NCBI RefSeq assembly: GCF_014203235.1
Contig: NZ_JACHIN010000009.1
Span: forward strand, 313,539-377,538
Reading direction: 5' to 3'
Origin: Nonomuraea endophytica
GTDB taxonomy: Bacteria; Actinomycetota; Actinomycetes; Streptosporangiales; Streptosporangiaceae
DNA: 64,000 nucleotides
The notes beneath the pieces were generated by a model. The model saw nothing but the letters and a program-made list of their open reading frames with translations. It was not told the DNA's origin and searched no databases. Shown piece by piece: positions 40,717-49,793 of the stretch (within the stretch, counting starts at the first letter, position 1; each line of letters opens with the position of its first letter). The position numbers and the translations under genes were made by a program.

Positions 40717-41079
40717 CCCTCCCCACAGCCGCCGGCCCAGGCGCGGCCTCTGGCGGTGACCCAGGGGTGTGGGAACGCGACGGGCGTCGCACGCGCCCCA
40801 TGCCGGGGGAGCAGGGAAGGCCGTGCGCCCGTCCGGGTCCGTGTGCTGCGGTTGAGACGGGCTGCTTCGGTGACCAGGCCACGGCGTGGCGGCTCTGGAG
40901 GGCTGCGACAGCCACATGATCGGGCAGGGTAGACATCCGATGATGGCCGCGTGTGGGGGCCCTTTTGGCGGGATCGGGTGAAATTTCGGGCGATAGATCC
41001 GATCACAGGGATTGACGGAACGCCTCTGCCGAAGTCAGATCGTGGGTAACCCCCCGTTTCGCACGGAAGGCAGGTGCAC
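40717..41079. other. Non-coding leader region before the pqq operon
   Basis: 363 bases without a credible gene. It contains a GCGACG-GG-CGTCGC palindrome (40777-40790), an AT-richer patch near 40975-41000, and the pqqA promoter candidate. It shows no similarity to the dispersed repeats. Confidence 0.6.
41012..41040 (+). promoter_or_regulatory. Candidate promoter of pqqABCDE
   Basis: TTGACG (41012-41017), 17-base spacer, TCAGAT (41035-41040), start near 41047; an SD-like GGAAGG and ATG 41080 follow. Confidence 0.45.
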
Positions 41080-41235
41080 ATGGCTCAGCCCAAGGACCCC
41101 GGCAAGAAGCAGCCGCCGAGGACCCACTCCAAGAAGGTCCGCACCCGCGGCGAGGAGACCACCTGGCACAAGCCCGACTACCAGGTCGTCGAAGCGTCGA
41201 TGGAGATGTCCGCTTACTTCCTCGCCACCAGGTAA
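41080..41235 (+). CDS. pqqA: PQQ precursor peptide PqqA, with long N-terminal extension
   Basis: A 51-residue peptide. The C-terminal core reads WHKPDYQVVEASMEMSAYF, with Glu42 and Tyr46 in the E-x-x-x-Y arrangement cross-linked by PqqE to make pyrroloquinoline quinone. Classical PqqA is ~23-29 residues; here a ~28-residue Lys/Arg/Pro-rich extension (MAQPKDPGKKQPPRTHSKKV...) precedes the core. SD GGAAGG and ATG 41080 are clear, and pqqB follows nine bases after the stop. Confidence 0.9.
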   Translation: MAQPKDPGKKQPPRTHSKKVRTRGEETTWHKPDYQVVEASMEMSAYFLATR

Positions 41236-41244
41236 CCGGACGCC

Positions 41245-42081
41245 ATGCGCCTGCAGGTGCTCGGCACCGCGGCGGGCGGCGGCGTACCCCAGTGGAACTG
41301 CGCGTGTCCCGGTTGCGCCGGGGCACGCGCACACCCCGCCTGGCGCCGCCGTCACGCCAGCCTGGCCATCCAGCTCCCCGGCCGTGTCGCCGTCGTCAAC
41401 GCCACCCCGGACATCGCCGCGCAGGTCGAGGACTGCCCCTGGCTGCCGCCCGACCGCGACCACGCGCCGCTCGTGGTGCTCACCGACGCCGAGCTCGACC
41501 ACACCCTCGGGCTGCTGCGGCTGCGTGAGGCCGCCTCCCTGGACGTCGCCGCCACCCTCCCGGTACGGCAGGCGCTGCGCCCGTTCGAGGAGATCCTGCG
41601 CCCCTATGCCCCGATCCGCTGGCACCCCATGGACACGGTCGCCGAACCGATCCCGGTCTCCGCGAAACGCCCCCGCTACGCCGCCACCGCCACCGCTAAC
41701 GCTGAGGAGGCGGACGGCGCGTGGGTCTCGGCGCTGAGGTTCACCGACGGCAGGTCGACCGTCGTGTACGCGCCCGCGATGGGAGTGTGGACACCGGAGC
41801 TGCACACCGCGTTCAGGGACGCCGACTGCGTGATCATCGATGGTACGTTCTGGGACGACGAGGAGCCGCGCCGTACCGGCATATCCAGCCAAACGGCGAC
41901 CGGCATGGGGCACCTCCCGATCGAGGAGACCATGGAACGCCTCGCCGCGCTGCCCGGCCGCTGCCTGTACACCCATCTCAACAACACCAACCCCCTCGTC
42001 GACCCGGACGCGCTCCACCACAAGGTGCTGGCCGAGCTGGGCGTCGAGGTGGCCGCCGACGGAATGGTGATCGAGCTGTGA
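41245..42081 (+). CDS. pqqB: PQQ biosynthesis protein PqqB
   Basis: A 278-residue MBL-superfamily protein. The N-terminal LGTAAGGGVPQWNCACPGC and the altered metal motif LTDAELDHTLGLL are typical PqqB, as is THLNNTNPL near the C-terminus. PqqB hydroxylates the tyrosine-derived ring or otherwise processes the cross-linked intermediate. It starts nine bases after pqqA and overlaps pqqC by four bases. Confidence 0.95.
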   Translation: MRLQVLGTAAGGGVPQWNCACPGCAGARAHPAWRRRHASLAIQLPGRVAVVNATPDIAAQVEDCPWLPPDRDHAPLVVLTDAELDHTLGLLRLREAASLDVAATLPVRQALRPFEEILRPYAPIRWHPMDTVAEPIPVSAKRPRYAATATANAEEADGAWVSALRFTDGRSTVVYAPAMGVWTPELHTAFRDADCVIIDGTFWDDEEPRRTGISSQTATGMGHLPIEETMERLAALPGRCLYTHLNNTNPLVDPDALHHKVLAELGVEVAADGMVIEL

Positions 42082-42749
42082 ACCCCTTCGAGGCCGAGCT
42101 CCGGGCGGTGCCCGAGCAGCGCTACCACCACCTGCACCCGTTCAATCTGCGGATGCACGCGGGCGAGCTGTCCCGGGAGGAGCTGCGGGGCTGGATCCTG
42201 AACCGTTTCCACTACCAGCGCCACATCCCCATCAAAGACGCGCACATCCTCGCCAAGCTGCCCACCTCGGACCTGCGCCGCACGTGGCTGCGCCGTATCC
42301 AGGACCACGACGGCAAGGCTCCCGGCGAAGGCGGGATCGAACGCTGGCTCCGTCTGGGCGAGGCGGCCGGACTCGACCGCAAGGAGCTGCTGTCGGGCGA
42401 AGGCGTCCTTCCGGGGGTACGGCTCGCCGTCGACGGCTACGTCAACCTGTGCCGCCACGGCAGCCTGCTGGAGGCGGTCGCCGCGTCGTTGACCGAACTG
42501 TTCGCGCCCGACCTGATGCGCACCAGGATCGCCGCCTTCGAGAAGCACTACCCGTGGATCGACGCCGAGGGCCTGCGCTACTTCCAGATCCGGGTCCGGC
42601 AGGGCCGCCAGGACAGCGGGGAAGCCCTGGCATTGGTGCTCGGCTGGGCGCGGAGCCGTACGGACGAGGAAAGGGCGGTCGCGGCACTGCGCTTCAAGTG
42701 CGACGTCCTGTGGGCACTCCTGGACGCGGTGGACGGAGCTTACCGATGA
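42078..42749 (+). CDS. pqqC: Pyrroloquinoline-quinone synthase PqqC
   Basis: A 223-residue cofactor-free oxidase that catalyses the final ring closure and eight-electron oxidation to PQQ. Readable PqqC segments are YHHLHPFNLRMHAGELSRE, WILNRFHYQRHIPIKDA, RRIQDHDG and FEKHYPWIDAEGLRYF. The GTG start overlaps the pqqB stop (GTGA), and the end overlaps pqqD (ATGA). Confidence 0.95.
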   Translation: MNPFEAELRAVPEQRYHHLHPFNLRMHAGELSREELRGWILNRFHYQRHIPIKDAHILAKLPTSDLRRTWLRRIQDHDGKAPGEGGIERWLRLGEAAGLDRKELLSGEGVLPGVRLAVDGYVNLCRHGSLLEAVAASLTELFAPDLMRTRIAAFEKHYPWIDAEGLRYFQIRVRQGRQDSGEALALVLGWARSRTDEERAVAALRFKCDVLWALLDAVDGAYR

Positions 42750-42988
42750 CCGACTGGCGTCCCGCCCTGTCCCGCTCGGCCATGCTGCGCCATTGTCCGG
42801 TACGGCAGGCCGAACTGCTCATCGTGCCCGAACGGATCGTGGTGCTGAACGACGAGGCGGCCGAGATCGTCGGCCTGTGCGACGGCAAGCGGACCGTGGC
42901 GGAGATCGTCGCGGAGTTTCCGGTGGAGGCGGGGGAGGATGTGACCGAGTTCCTGGACAGGGTGCACGCCGAGGGATGGCTCCAATGA
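42746..42988 (+). CDS. pqqD: PQQ peptide chaperone PqqD
   Basis: An 80-residue RRE-type winged-helix domain that binds PqqA and delivers it to PqqE. PqqD pattern: ERIVVLNDEAAEIVGLCDGK, RTVAEIVAEF, FLDRVHAEGWL. A standalone gene (not fused to C or E), coupled to both neighbours by ATGA overlaps. Confidence 0.93.
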   Translation: MTDWRPALSRSAMLRHCPVRQAELLIVPERIVVLNDEAAEIVGLCDGKRTVAEIVAEFPVEAGEDVTEFLDRVHAEGWLQ

Positions 42989-44094
42989 CCCAGCCCTCCT
43001 CCCACGCGGTGGCCCCGCCCTGGGCGATGCTGGCGGAGCTGACCCACGGGTGTCCGTTGCGGTGTCCGTACTGTTCCAACCCCACCGAGCTGGTGGCCAG
43101 GGCGGCGGAGCTGGACACCGGGGAGTGGGCCCGGGTGTTCGAGGAGGCCGCGGCCCTGGGGGTCGTGCACGCGCACCTGTCCGGCGGCGAGCCGCTGCTG
43201 CGGCGGGACCTGGTGGAGATCGTCGGGGCGGCGCGCGGGGCCGGGGTGTTCACTCAGCTGGTCACCAGCGGTGTCGGGCTGGCCGGGCGGCGGGTGGCCG
43301 AGCTGGTCGAGGCGGGGCTGCACAGCGTGCAACTGTCGGTGCAGGCGGCCGAGCCGGCCGAGTCCGACCGGATCGCCGGGCGCAGGAGCTTCATGGCCAA
43401 GGAGCTGGCGGCGGCGGCCGTGGTGGAGGCCGGGCTGCCGCTGGGCGTCAACGTGGTGCTGCACCGGCACAACCTCGACCGGATCGAGGATCTGATCGAG
43501 CTGGGCATAGCGTGGGGCGCGGAGCGGATCGAGTTGGCCAACACGCAGTTCTACGGGTGGGGGCTGCTCAACAGGGAGGCGCTCTTGCCGACGAGGGAGC
43601 AGCTTTCCCGCGCCGAGTCGATAGTCACGAAATATCGGGAAAAGACGGGCGTTGAGCTGATCTGGGTTATCCCGGATTACTTCGACGGGGTGCCCAAGCC
43701 CTGCATGGGCGGGTGGGGGGCGATCTCGATCACCGTGGCGCCCGACGGGCGGGTTCTGCCCTGTCCTGCAGCCTACGATCTGCCGCTCGACCTGCCCAAC
43801 GTCCGCGAGCACGCCCTGAGCTGGATCTGGGAGCACTCCGCCGCGTTCAACGCCTACCGTGGCACCGCCTGGATGGCCGAGCCGTGCGCGAGCTGCCCGC
43901 GCAAGGAGCTCGACTTCGGCGGCTGCCGCTGCCAGACGTACGCGCTGACCGGCGACGCCGCCAAGACCGACCCGGCCTGCGGCCTCTCGCCCGACCACCA
44001 CCTGATCACCCGGCTGAGCGCCAGGGAGAGCGTCAAGGAGAAGCCGTTCGTCTACCGGGAGCTCAAGCGGCCGCCCAGCGTCGTGGATCCGTGA
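42985..44094 (+). CDS. pqqE: PqqA peptide cyclase PqqE (radical SAM/SPASM)
   Basis: A 369-residue radical SAM enzyme that forms the Glu-Tyr carbon-carbon bond in PqqA. The SAM cluster motif is CPLRCPYC (CxxxCxxC), followed by LSGGEPLLRRD. The C-terminal SPASM region carries CPAAYDLPLDL, EPCASCPRKELDFGGCRC and a final Cys. ATG 42985 overlaps pqqD. The 3' end overlaps the convergent MpaB-like gene by 32 bases. No pqqF protease or quinoprotein dehydrogenase is in the window. Confidence 0.95.
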   Translation: MTQPSSHAVAPPWAMLAELTHGCPLRCPYCSNPTELVARAAELDTGEWARVFEEAAALGVVHAHLSGGEPLLRRDLVEIVGAARGAGVFTQLVTSGVGLAGRRVAELVEAGLHSVQLSVQAAEPAESDRIAGRRSFMAKELAAAAVVEAGLPLGVNVVLHRHNLDRIEDLIELGIAWGAERIELANTQFYGWGLLNREALLPTREQLSRAESIVTKYREKTGVELIWVIPDYFDGVPKPCMGGWGAISITVAPDGRVLPCPAAYDLPLDLPNVREHALSWIWEHSAAFNAYRGTAWMAEPCASCPRKELDFGGCRCQTYALTGDAAKTDPACGLSPDHHLITRLSARESVKEKPFVYRELKRPPSVVDP

Positions 44095-44959
44095 GGCCCT
44101 TGAGCCCCTTGCGCACGTCGTAGCCGAGCACGCCGAGCCGGTCGCGCGAGGCGGTCAGCATCCGCCGGGTCGACGGCATGAACGCGCGGTCGTGCACCGG
44201 CTCCGGCAACGCGTTCGCGGCCAGGCTGAACGCCCGCAGCCCCGCGGTCACCGCCGCCTGCGGTGCCTCGGGCAGCGCGCGGTACATGCCCCGCGCCCAC
44301 GATGGCAGCGTGTAGTAGCACAGGGCGCCGAAGGGGAAGTAGACCGGTTTGCCCGGCGACAGCATCCGCATCTCCTTCGGCAGCCGGGGCCAGAGCAGGA
44401 AGCGTACGGTGGCGGCCGACTCGTCGATCACCCGCAGCTTGGGGCGGATCTCCTTGAAGTAGTCGGCCATCTCCGCCTGCGAGCCGGGCACGTCCTCTGG
44501 GTGCAGGCCGACATAGGCGGCGCTCCTGCGCTGCTCGTGGAGATATTGGTCGGCCTGGCGGTCGGTCAGGGCGAGGCCGCCCCGCCGTACCACCTCCAGG
44601 TAGGACGAGACCTCCGCGCAGTGCACCCAGAGCAGCAGTTCGGGGTCGTCCACGCGGTGGGTGCGGCCCTCGTGGGCGATGCGCAGCGAGCGGTGGATGT
44701 CGCGCACGCGGCGGCCGATCGCCTCGGCCTCGGCCGGGGTGCCGAAGGTGGTGCGGCCGACGAAGTCCGCGGTGCGGCGCAGGCGGCCGAAGGGGTCCTC
44801 CTGGAAGTTGGAGTTCTGCCAGACGCCGCGCATGGCCAGCGGGTGGAGGGCCTGGAGCATGAGCCCGCGTACGCCGCCCACCCACATGCACCGGTCGAGG
44901 TGGACCTGCCAGGTGGCGCTCTGCGGCCGCTGGACGACGATCTCATCGATGCTCGCCAT
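44063..44959 (-). CDS. Oxygenase MpaB/DUF2236 family protein
   Basis: A 298-residue DUF2236 (latex-clearing-protein/MpaB-type b-heme oxygenase-like) protein. Hallmarks are MLQALHPLAMRGVWQNSNF and VHCAEVSSYLEVVRR with conserved His/Arg. The substrate is unknown. ATG 44959 (MASIDEIVVQ) is preferred to ATG 44983; neither has an SD, and the upstream sequence is AT-rich (TAATTATCTACTTACT). Convergent overlap with pqqE. Confidence 0.85.
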   Translation of the reverse strand: MASIDEIVVQRPQSATWQVHLDRCMWVGGVRGLMLQALHPLAMRGVWQNSNFQEDPFGRLRRTADFVGRTTFGTPAEAEAIGRRVRDIHRSLRIAHEGRTHRVDDPELLLWVHCAEVSSYLEVVRRGGLALTDRQADQYLHEQRRSAAYVGLHPEDVPGSQAEMADYFKEIRPKLRVIDESAATVRFLLWPRLPKEMRMLSPGKPVYFPFGALCYYTLPSWARGMYRALPEAPQAAVTAGLRAFSLAANALPEPVHDRAFMPSTRRMLTASRDRLGVLGYDVRKGLKGLTDPRRWAAA

Positions 44960-44989
44960 AGTAAGTAGATAATTACATGGCATTGGATC

Positions 44990-45862
44990 CTATGTCCAAG
45001 ATGCCGACTCGGCGGCGTTCCAGAACCTCACGAGCGCCTGCGCGGTCGTCTCCGGGGCCTCCACGGCGGGGGAGTGGACCGCGCCCGGCACCACCATGCG
45101 CTCCGCGCCGAGCCGGGCCGCCATGTGGCGCTGGACGTCGGCGGGCCAGCCGTCGTCGTGTTCGCCGAACAGCACGAGGGTCGGCACCTCGATCTGGCGG
45201 AGCTCCTCGGTGCGGTCGTGCATGGACAGCACCTCCTCGGCCATCCTGGCCAGGCCCGTCGGCGAGTTGGCCAGCAGCCGCTTGCGCAGGAACGTCACGA
45301 TCTCGTCGGGAACGCCGTTGGCCAGCGCCTCGGGTTCGATCCTGGTGTGCCAGACGTGTTCGAGACCGTGCTCCGGAAGCTCCTTCATGATCTTGCGGCC
45401 GTTGTGGGCGCGCTGCCCGGTGATCGCCGAGGGGCCCGAGCTCATGAGCGTGAACGAGGCGAACTTGGTCCGCCCGTCGATCACCGCCTCGCGCGCCACC
45501 AGCCCGCCGAAGGAGTGGCCGACCAGGTGGACCGGCTCGCCGTGGCCGATCACCTGCGCGATCGCGTCCACGTCGGCGCCCAGCGCGCCGCAGGTGTAGG
45601 CCTCGGGGTCGTCGGGGCCGGGCGTCTCGTACTGCCCGCGAAGGTCGATCGCCAGCACCCGGCGGCCCGACTGCGCCAGCGTCTGCATGACCGCGATGAA
45701 GTCTTCCTTGCTCCCGGTCAGCCCCGGCACCAGCATCGCGGGCCAGCGCTCCACCACGCCGCTCACCGGCAGGGCCTCCAGGGCCGCGAACGCCCCCAGC
45801 GGCGTCTCGATGCGCTGCGGGGCGACGCCAGGTGGCAGGTTCAGGAATCGCGGCGTACTCAC
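44990..45862 (-). CDS. Alpha/beta hydrolase
   Basis: A 290-residue hydrolase fold protein. The nucleophile elbow is GHSFGG (VHLVGHSFGGLVARE), the acid is in LVLFGEHDDGWP and the His in AVHSPAVEAPE. No signal peptide is present. The GTG at 45862 is chosen from TATTGT eight to nine bases upstream and the natural MSTPRFLNLPPGV start; the longer frame is unsupported. The substrate is unknown. Confidence 0.87.
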   Translation of the reverse strand: MSTPRFLNLPPGVAPQRIETPLGAFAALEALPVSGVVERWPAMLVPGLTGSKEDFIAVMQTLAQSGRRVLAIDLRGQYETPGPDDPEAYTCGALGADVDAIAQVIGHGEPVHLVGHSFGGLVAREAVIDGRTKFASFTLMSSGPSAITGQRAHNGRKIMKELPEHGLEHVWHTRIEPEALANGVPDEIVTFLRKRLLANSPTGLARMAEEVLSMHDRTEELRQIEVPTLVLFGEHDDGWPADVQRHMAARLGAERMVVPGAVHSPAVEAPETTAQALVRFWNAAESASWT

Positions 45863-45979
45863 GTGGGGCAACAATACCCAGAGGTCAAGGCGACGACACC
45901 GGCTAACCCGGTACGCCGGTGCGAGTTCTGGGGAGTTGCGAGGTATGAGCAAGGTTGAGACCCCGACCGGTCATGCGCG

Positions 45980-47014
45980 TCACCCGACGCAGTCCGTGTC
46001 GCGGACCGGCACCTTCGGGCATCCCTTGGGCAACCGCGGCAGCTTGCCGACCCACTTGGCCCCCTGGAACAGCACGGCGTTGACCACGCGCCCGGACGCC
46101 GCGGCATCCTGCCGGGCGAGCACCTGCCCGGTCTCCTCGGAGACGACGAGCTGCTCACCGCCCATCGCGATCGCCGCTCCCGGCCGGCCGCCGGCGTCGG
46201 TGACGCGGCCGAGCCCGCGCACGCCGGGCAGGTCCTCCAGCATCTGGTACAGCGCCGCCCGCGTCCCGCCGGAGACCGGCGTCGCCAGCAGGTCCAGCGA
46301 CAGCGACCACAACCACGTGTCCCTGGTCGGCAGCGCGGCGCCCTTCGGAGCGGGCGGCCAGTCCTTCATCCTCTCCTGGTAGGCGGGCCAGAGGGCGAGC
46401 AGCCGCTCCCGCAGCGCCGCCGGCTCCACGGGCAGCTCCACCAGCCGGCTCAGCGGCAGCGTCAGCCCGCTGTCGTCCAGCGGCCACAGGCTCGGCATCG
46501 CGGTGTAGCGGTGGCGGCCCACCGGGGAGACGTCGTTCTCGCAGTCGGTGTCGTCGCCGCACAGCCGGGGGGAGCCCGCGGCGCGCCAGGCGGCGGCGTC
46601 CTTCGCGGTCAGCGGCCGGGTGTGCAGGCCGGTCATGGCCAGCAACTGGAACCCGGCCGGATCCCTGGGCAGGAACCTCTCCGTCTTGGAGGTGACCGTG
46701 ACCCGGTACCGTCCCGCGCTCTCCTCCGCGGAGATCAGCGTCGTGACGCTCCAGTAGTTCCCCTCGGGCAGGGGGACCTGCCGCCGGGCCGCCTCGGCCG
46801 CGACGTCCAGCGTCCCCGCCGCCGTGGCCGTCGTCTCGCGCCCGTCCATCCACAGCCTGGGGACCGTCACCACAGCGGCCACCACCACCGCGACCGCCAC
46901 CATGGCCACCCACCCGGACCCGCGCCTTCTGCCGGGAGCCCGCACCCCGCCCGGGACCGGGTCGAGTCCGTCCGGCCTGGCCTCGGCCAGCGTCCGCATC
47001 ACCTTCCGCCGCAC
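45980..47014 (-). CDS. CU044_5270-family membrane protein, partner of ECF sigma factor
   Basis: A 344-residue single-pass membrane protein. A short cytoplasmic N-terminus (MRTLAEARPDGLDPVPGG) and one helix (about 36-56, SGWVAMVAVAVVVAAVVTVP) precede a ~285-residue extracytoplasmic domain with Cys pairs (CGDDTDCEND; C-terminal CPKVPVRDTDC). Proteins of this type sit next to ECF sigma factors in actinobacteria and probably act as sensor or anti-sigma. GTG 47014 with GGAGG upstream overlaps the sigma gene; ATG 46999 (TGATG overlap) is an alternative. Confidence 0.82.
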   Translation of the reverse strand: MRRKVMRTLAEARPDGLDPVPGGVRAPGRRRGSGWVAMVAVAVVVAAVVTVPRLWMDGRETTATAAGTLDVAAEAARRQVPLPEGNYWSVTTLISAEESAGRYRVTVTSKTERFLPRDPAGFQLLAMTGLHTRPLTAKDAAAWRAAGSPRLCGDDTDCENDVSPVGRHRYTAMPSLWPLDDSGLTLPLSRLVELPVEPAALRERLLALWPAYQERMKDWPPAPKGAALPTRDTWLWSLSLDLLATPVSGGTRAALYQMLEDLPGVRGLGRVTDAGGRPGAAIAMGGEQLVVSEETGQVLARQDAAASGRVVNAVLFQGAKWVGKLPRLPKGCPKVPVRDTDCVG

Positions 47015-47535
47015 GCTTCCTCCTCCTTCGGAACCAGCAGAGCCGCCTCCAGCCGCCGCCTGGCCCGATGCAGCCGGACGAAGAAGGCCGAGACCGAGCA
47101 CCCGACCACCCGGGCCGCCTGCGCCGACGACAACCCGTGCCAGGAGACGAGCGTGAGCAGTTCCTTGTCCTCGTCGCTCAGCGCGACCAGGGCGGACAGC
47201 ACCGCGGAGCGCCGCGCCACCTCCTCGGCCACGTCGCCGGTGACCTCCTTGGCCCAGCCGCGCAGCGCGTTCTCCAGGGCCGCCTGGCGCACCTCGTCGC
47301 GGTAGAGCTCGCGGGTGACGTTCCGCGCGACCCCCAGCAGCCACGGGAGCACCGCGCGCCGGGGAATGTCGGCACGGCGCCGCCAGGCCACCGCGAACGT
47401 CTCGCTCACCACCTCTTCCGCCAGCTGACGCCCGCACCGGCTCACCGCGTAGGCGAACACCCTGGGGTGCGTGGCGTCGTAGAGAGCGGCGAACTCCTTC
47501 TCGTCCAGCACCTGCGCCCTTTCGACGTCGTTCAC
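46999..47535 (-). CDS. ECF-type RNA polymerase sigma factor
   Basis: A 178-residue sigma70-family ECF factor. Region 2 is FAALYDATHPRVFAYAVSRC and LAEEVVSETFAVAWRRRADI, with PWLLGVARNVTRELYRD. Region 4 is LSDEDKELLTLVSWHGLSSA and QAARVVGCSVSAFFVRLHRA. It is distinct from SigE at 19.5 kb. The GTG start has no SD. It is coupled to the membrane partner downstream. Target promoters are unknown. Confidence 0.88.
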   Translation of the reverse strand: MNDVERAQVLDEKEFAALYDATHPRVFAYAVSRCGRQLAEEVVSETFAVAWRRRADIPRRAVLPWLLGVARNVTRELYRDEVRQAALENALRGWAKEVTGDVAEEVARRSAVLSALVALSDEDKELLTLVSWHGLSSAQAARVVGCSVSAFFVRLHRARRRLEAALLVPKEEEACGGR

Positions 47536-47591
47536 CGGGTAATGACGGGAGCGGGGCGGTTCTTACAGGGGCGGCGTAAGCCGTACCGGAA

Positions 47592-47627
47592 ACAAAAAAG
47601 GGCGCGCGTCCCGGAAGGACGCGCGCC
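47592..47627 (-). terminator. Intrinsic terminator of the DEAD-box helicase gene
   Basis: A perfect 11-bp stem GGCGCGCGTCC/GGACGCGCGCC with a 5-base loop. On the minus strand it is followed by CTTTTTTG, a textbook rho-independent signal between two convergently ending leftward units. Confidence 0.92.
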
Positions 47628-47644
47628 TGCTATCGGCGGTGGGG

Positions 47645-49570
47645 CTAGCCTGCCCGGCGACGGTTCCCGCCGCCGGCGCCGCCGCTGCCGCCACCACGCG
47701 GGGAGCGGTTGCCACGGCGCTGGGCCTGACGCTCCGAGGCCGCGGACGGGGCGATGTCGTCCTCGTCAGTGGCCAGGTCGGGTGACTGGAAGATCACCGT
47801 GAACGGGTTGGGCGGGATGATGCGCTCGTGCTCCACACGGACCTCCTGCGCGCGCTCAGGCGCGCGCTCCGGTGCCCGCTCGGGCTCCGGCTCGGGCTCT
47901 TGCGCCTGCTCCACGACGGGGCGGGCCTGGGTGAGCGCGCTGCCGATGGCCTCGGCCGCACCCCCTCTCACGCGGGTACGGCGAGCGGGCCTGACGGCCT
48001 CCTCCACCTCGGCGAGTACGTCACCGGCGACCGGCTCAGCGGCCACGGCGGCGATCTCGTCGTGAGAGATGATGGCCGGAGTCTCCTCGCTCCTGCGCGG
48101 CCGGCGGCGCCTGTCCATGCTCTCGCCCTCCACGATCTGCACAGTCTCCACGGTCTCCGCGACCTCGGTGGTCTCCTCCGCCGAGCGGCCGCCACGCGTG
48201 CGACGGCGCTGGCGCGGCGCGCGGGGCGGGCGCTCTTCGCGCTCGTCCTTGCGCCCGTCGCGGTCGTCCTTGCGGCGGCTTCTGAGGCGGGACTTCCCGA
48301 TCTCGCCCAGGTCTTCGAGCTGCTCGGCCGCGAGGCCGGCCCGGGAGCGGCTGGCGTGGGGCAGCACGCCCTTGGTGCCCTCGGGGATGCTCAGCTCGGT
48401 GAAGACGTGGGGCGAGGTGGAGTAGGACTCCTCGGGCTCGGCGAAGTCGAGTCCGAGCATGTTGTTGATCATCTTCCAGCGGGTCAGTTCCTCCCACTCG
48501 ACGAACGTGACCGAGATGCCCGTCTTGCCCGCGCGGCCGGTGCGGCCGACACGGTGGACATAGGTCTTGTCGTCGGTGGGGGCGTCGTAGTTGACCACGT
48601 GGGTGACGTCGTCGATGTCGATGCCCCGCGCGGCCACGTCGGTGGCCACCAGGACGTCGATCTTGCCGTTGCGGAAGGCGCGCAGCGCCTGCTCGCGCTG
48701 GCCCTGGCCCAGGTCGCCGTGGACGGCCGCCACCGCGAAGCCGCGGGTGTCGAGCTGCTCGGCGACCATGTCACAGGCGCGCTTGGTCTCACAGAAGACC
48801 ATCGTCAGACCGCGGCCGTCCGCCTGCAGCAGGCGGGCGACGATCTCGATCTTGTCCATGCGGTGCACGCGCCAGACGAGCTGGCGTACCTGCGGCGTGG
48901 TCTCGCCCTCGCCGGAGTCGTGCTCGGCGCGGACGTGGGTGGGCCGGTTGAGGTACTTGCGCGACAAGGCGACGATCTCACCGGGCATGGTGGCGGAGAA
49001 CAGCATGGTCTGCCGCTCGTCCGGGATCAGCTTGAAGATGCGCTCGATGTCGGGCAGGAAGCCCAGGTCGAGCATGCGGTCGGCCTCGTCCAGGACCAGC
49101 GAGCCGATCTGGCTGAGGTCGAGGTGCTTCTGCTTGACCAGGTCGAGCAGACGGCCGGGGGTGCCGACGATGACGTCGACGCCGGCCTTAAGGGCCTCGA
49201 TCTGCGGCTCGTACGCGCGCCCGCCGTAAACGGTGAGCACGCGGGAGCCGAGCTTGCCCGCGGCCGTCACGAGGTCTTCGCTGACCTGGATGGCGAGCTC
49301 GCGGGTGGGCACGACGACGAGGCCGCGCGGCTTCTTGCGGTTCTTGCGCGGCTTGCCGATGCTCTGCAGCATCGCGATGCCGAACGCGTAGGTCTTGCCA
49401 GTGCCCGTGCGGGCCTGGCCGATGACGTCCTGGCCGCTCAGTGCGAGCGGGAGCGCCATCTCCTGAATCGGGAATGGTTGGATGATGCCCTCGGTCTCGA
49501 GCGCATCAGCGATCTCTGGTGTGACTCCGAGGTCTCGGAAAGTCGTCAGCGTGGCCTGCCTCAGTCTCAA
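47645..49570 (-). CDS. rhlE: DEAD-box RNA helicase (RhlE-type) with long basic tail
   Basis: About 641 residues. All helicase motifs are present: Q-motif FPIQEMALPLALSGQD, ARTGTGKT, PTRELAIQ, TPGRLLD, DEAD (LVLDEADRML), SAT and HRVGRTGRAG. The helicase core is followed by a ~230-residue Arg/Glu-rich tail with PEPEPERAPERAPER repeats and a C-terminal RGN/GGGSGG patch, suited to RNA binding. It remodels structured RNA and ribosome assembly intermediates. The start is uncertain: TTG 49570 opens the frame, while the family usually begins at LTTFRDLGV eight codons later, where the codon is CTG. A ~220-base leader separates it from the divergent ferritin-like gene. Confidence 0.92.
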   Translation of the reverse strand: MRLRQATLTTFRDLGVTPEIADALETEGIIQPFPIQEMALPLALSGQDVIGQARTGTGKTYAFGIAMLQSIGKPRKNRKKPRGLVVVPTRELAIQVSEDLVTAAGKLGSRVLTVYGGRAYEPQIEALKAGVDVIVGTPGRLLDLVKQKHLDLSQIGSLVLDEADRMLDLGFLPDIERIFKLIPDERQTMLFSATMPGEIVALSRKYLNRPTHVRAEHDSGEGETTPQVRQLVWRVHRMDKIEIVARLLQADGRGLTMVFCETKRACDMVAEQLDTRGFAVAAVHGDLGQGQREQALRAFRNGKIDVLVATDVAARGIDIDDVTHVVNYDAPTDDKTYVHRVGRTGRAGKTGISVTFVEWEELTRWKMINNMLGLDFAEPEESYSTSPHVFTELSIPEGTKGVLPHASRSRAGLAAEQLEDLGEIGKSRLRSRRKDDRDGRKDEREERPPRAPRQRRRTRGGRSAEETTEVAETVETVQIVEGESMDRRRRPRRSEETPAIISHDEIAAVAAEPVAGDVLAEVEEAVRPARRTRVRGGAAEAIGSALTQARPVVEQAQEPEPEPERAPERAPERAQEVRVEHERIIPPNPFTVIFQSPDLATDEDDIAPSAASERQAQRRGNRSPRGGGSGGAGGGNRRRAG

Positions 49571-49779
49571 ATGAAGGCGGGCCTGCCGGGACCAGCGGGT
49601 CAGTTCAGTAACCAGGGTCCTCGCGGTAGAGCCAGCCCTCTCGCGTCATCGCGACCGCAGGCCCGGGGAGCGGGGAGCATCGGGAGAGAACCCCCCGAAT
49701 TCACACAGTGCGGTCGCACTTTCACAGAGCAGTGTACTCGATACCACAACGCTGGCCGAGTTTGCGGATGTTCCCGAAG

Positions 49780-49793
49780 TACGCTGCCTTTCA
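49780..49793 (+). promoter_or_regulatory. Leaderless -10 (TACGCT) for ferritin-like gene
   Basis: TACGCT (49780-49785) is seven bases before ATG 49793, with no SD. Confidence 0.45.
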
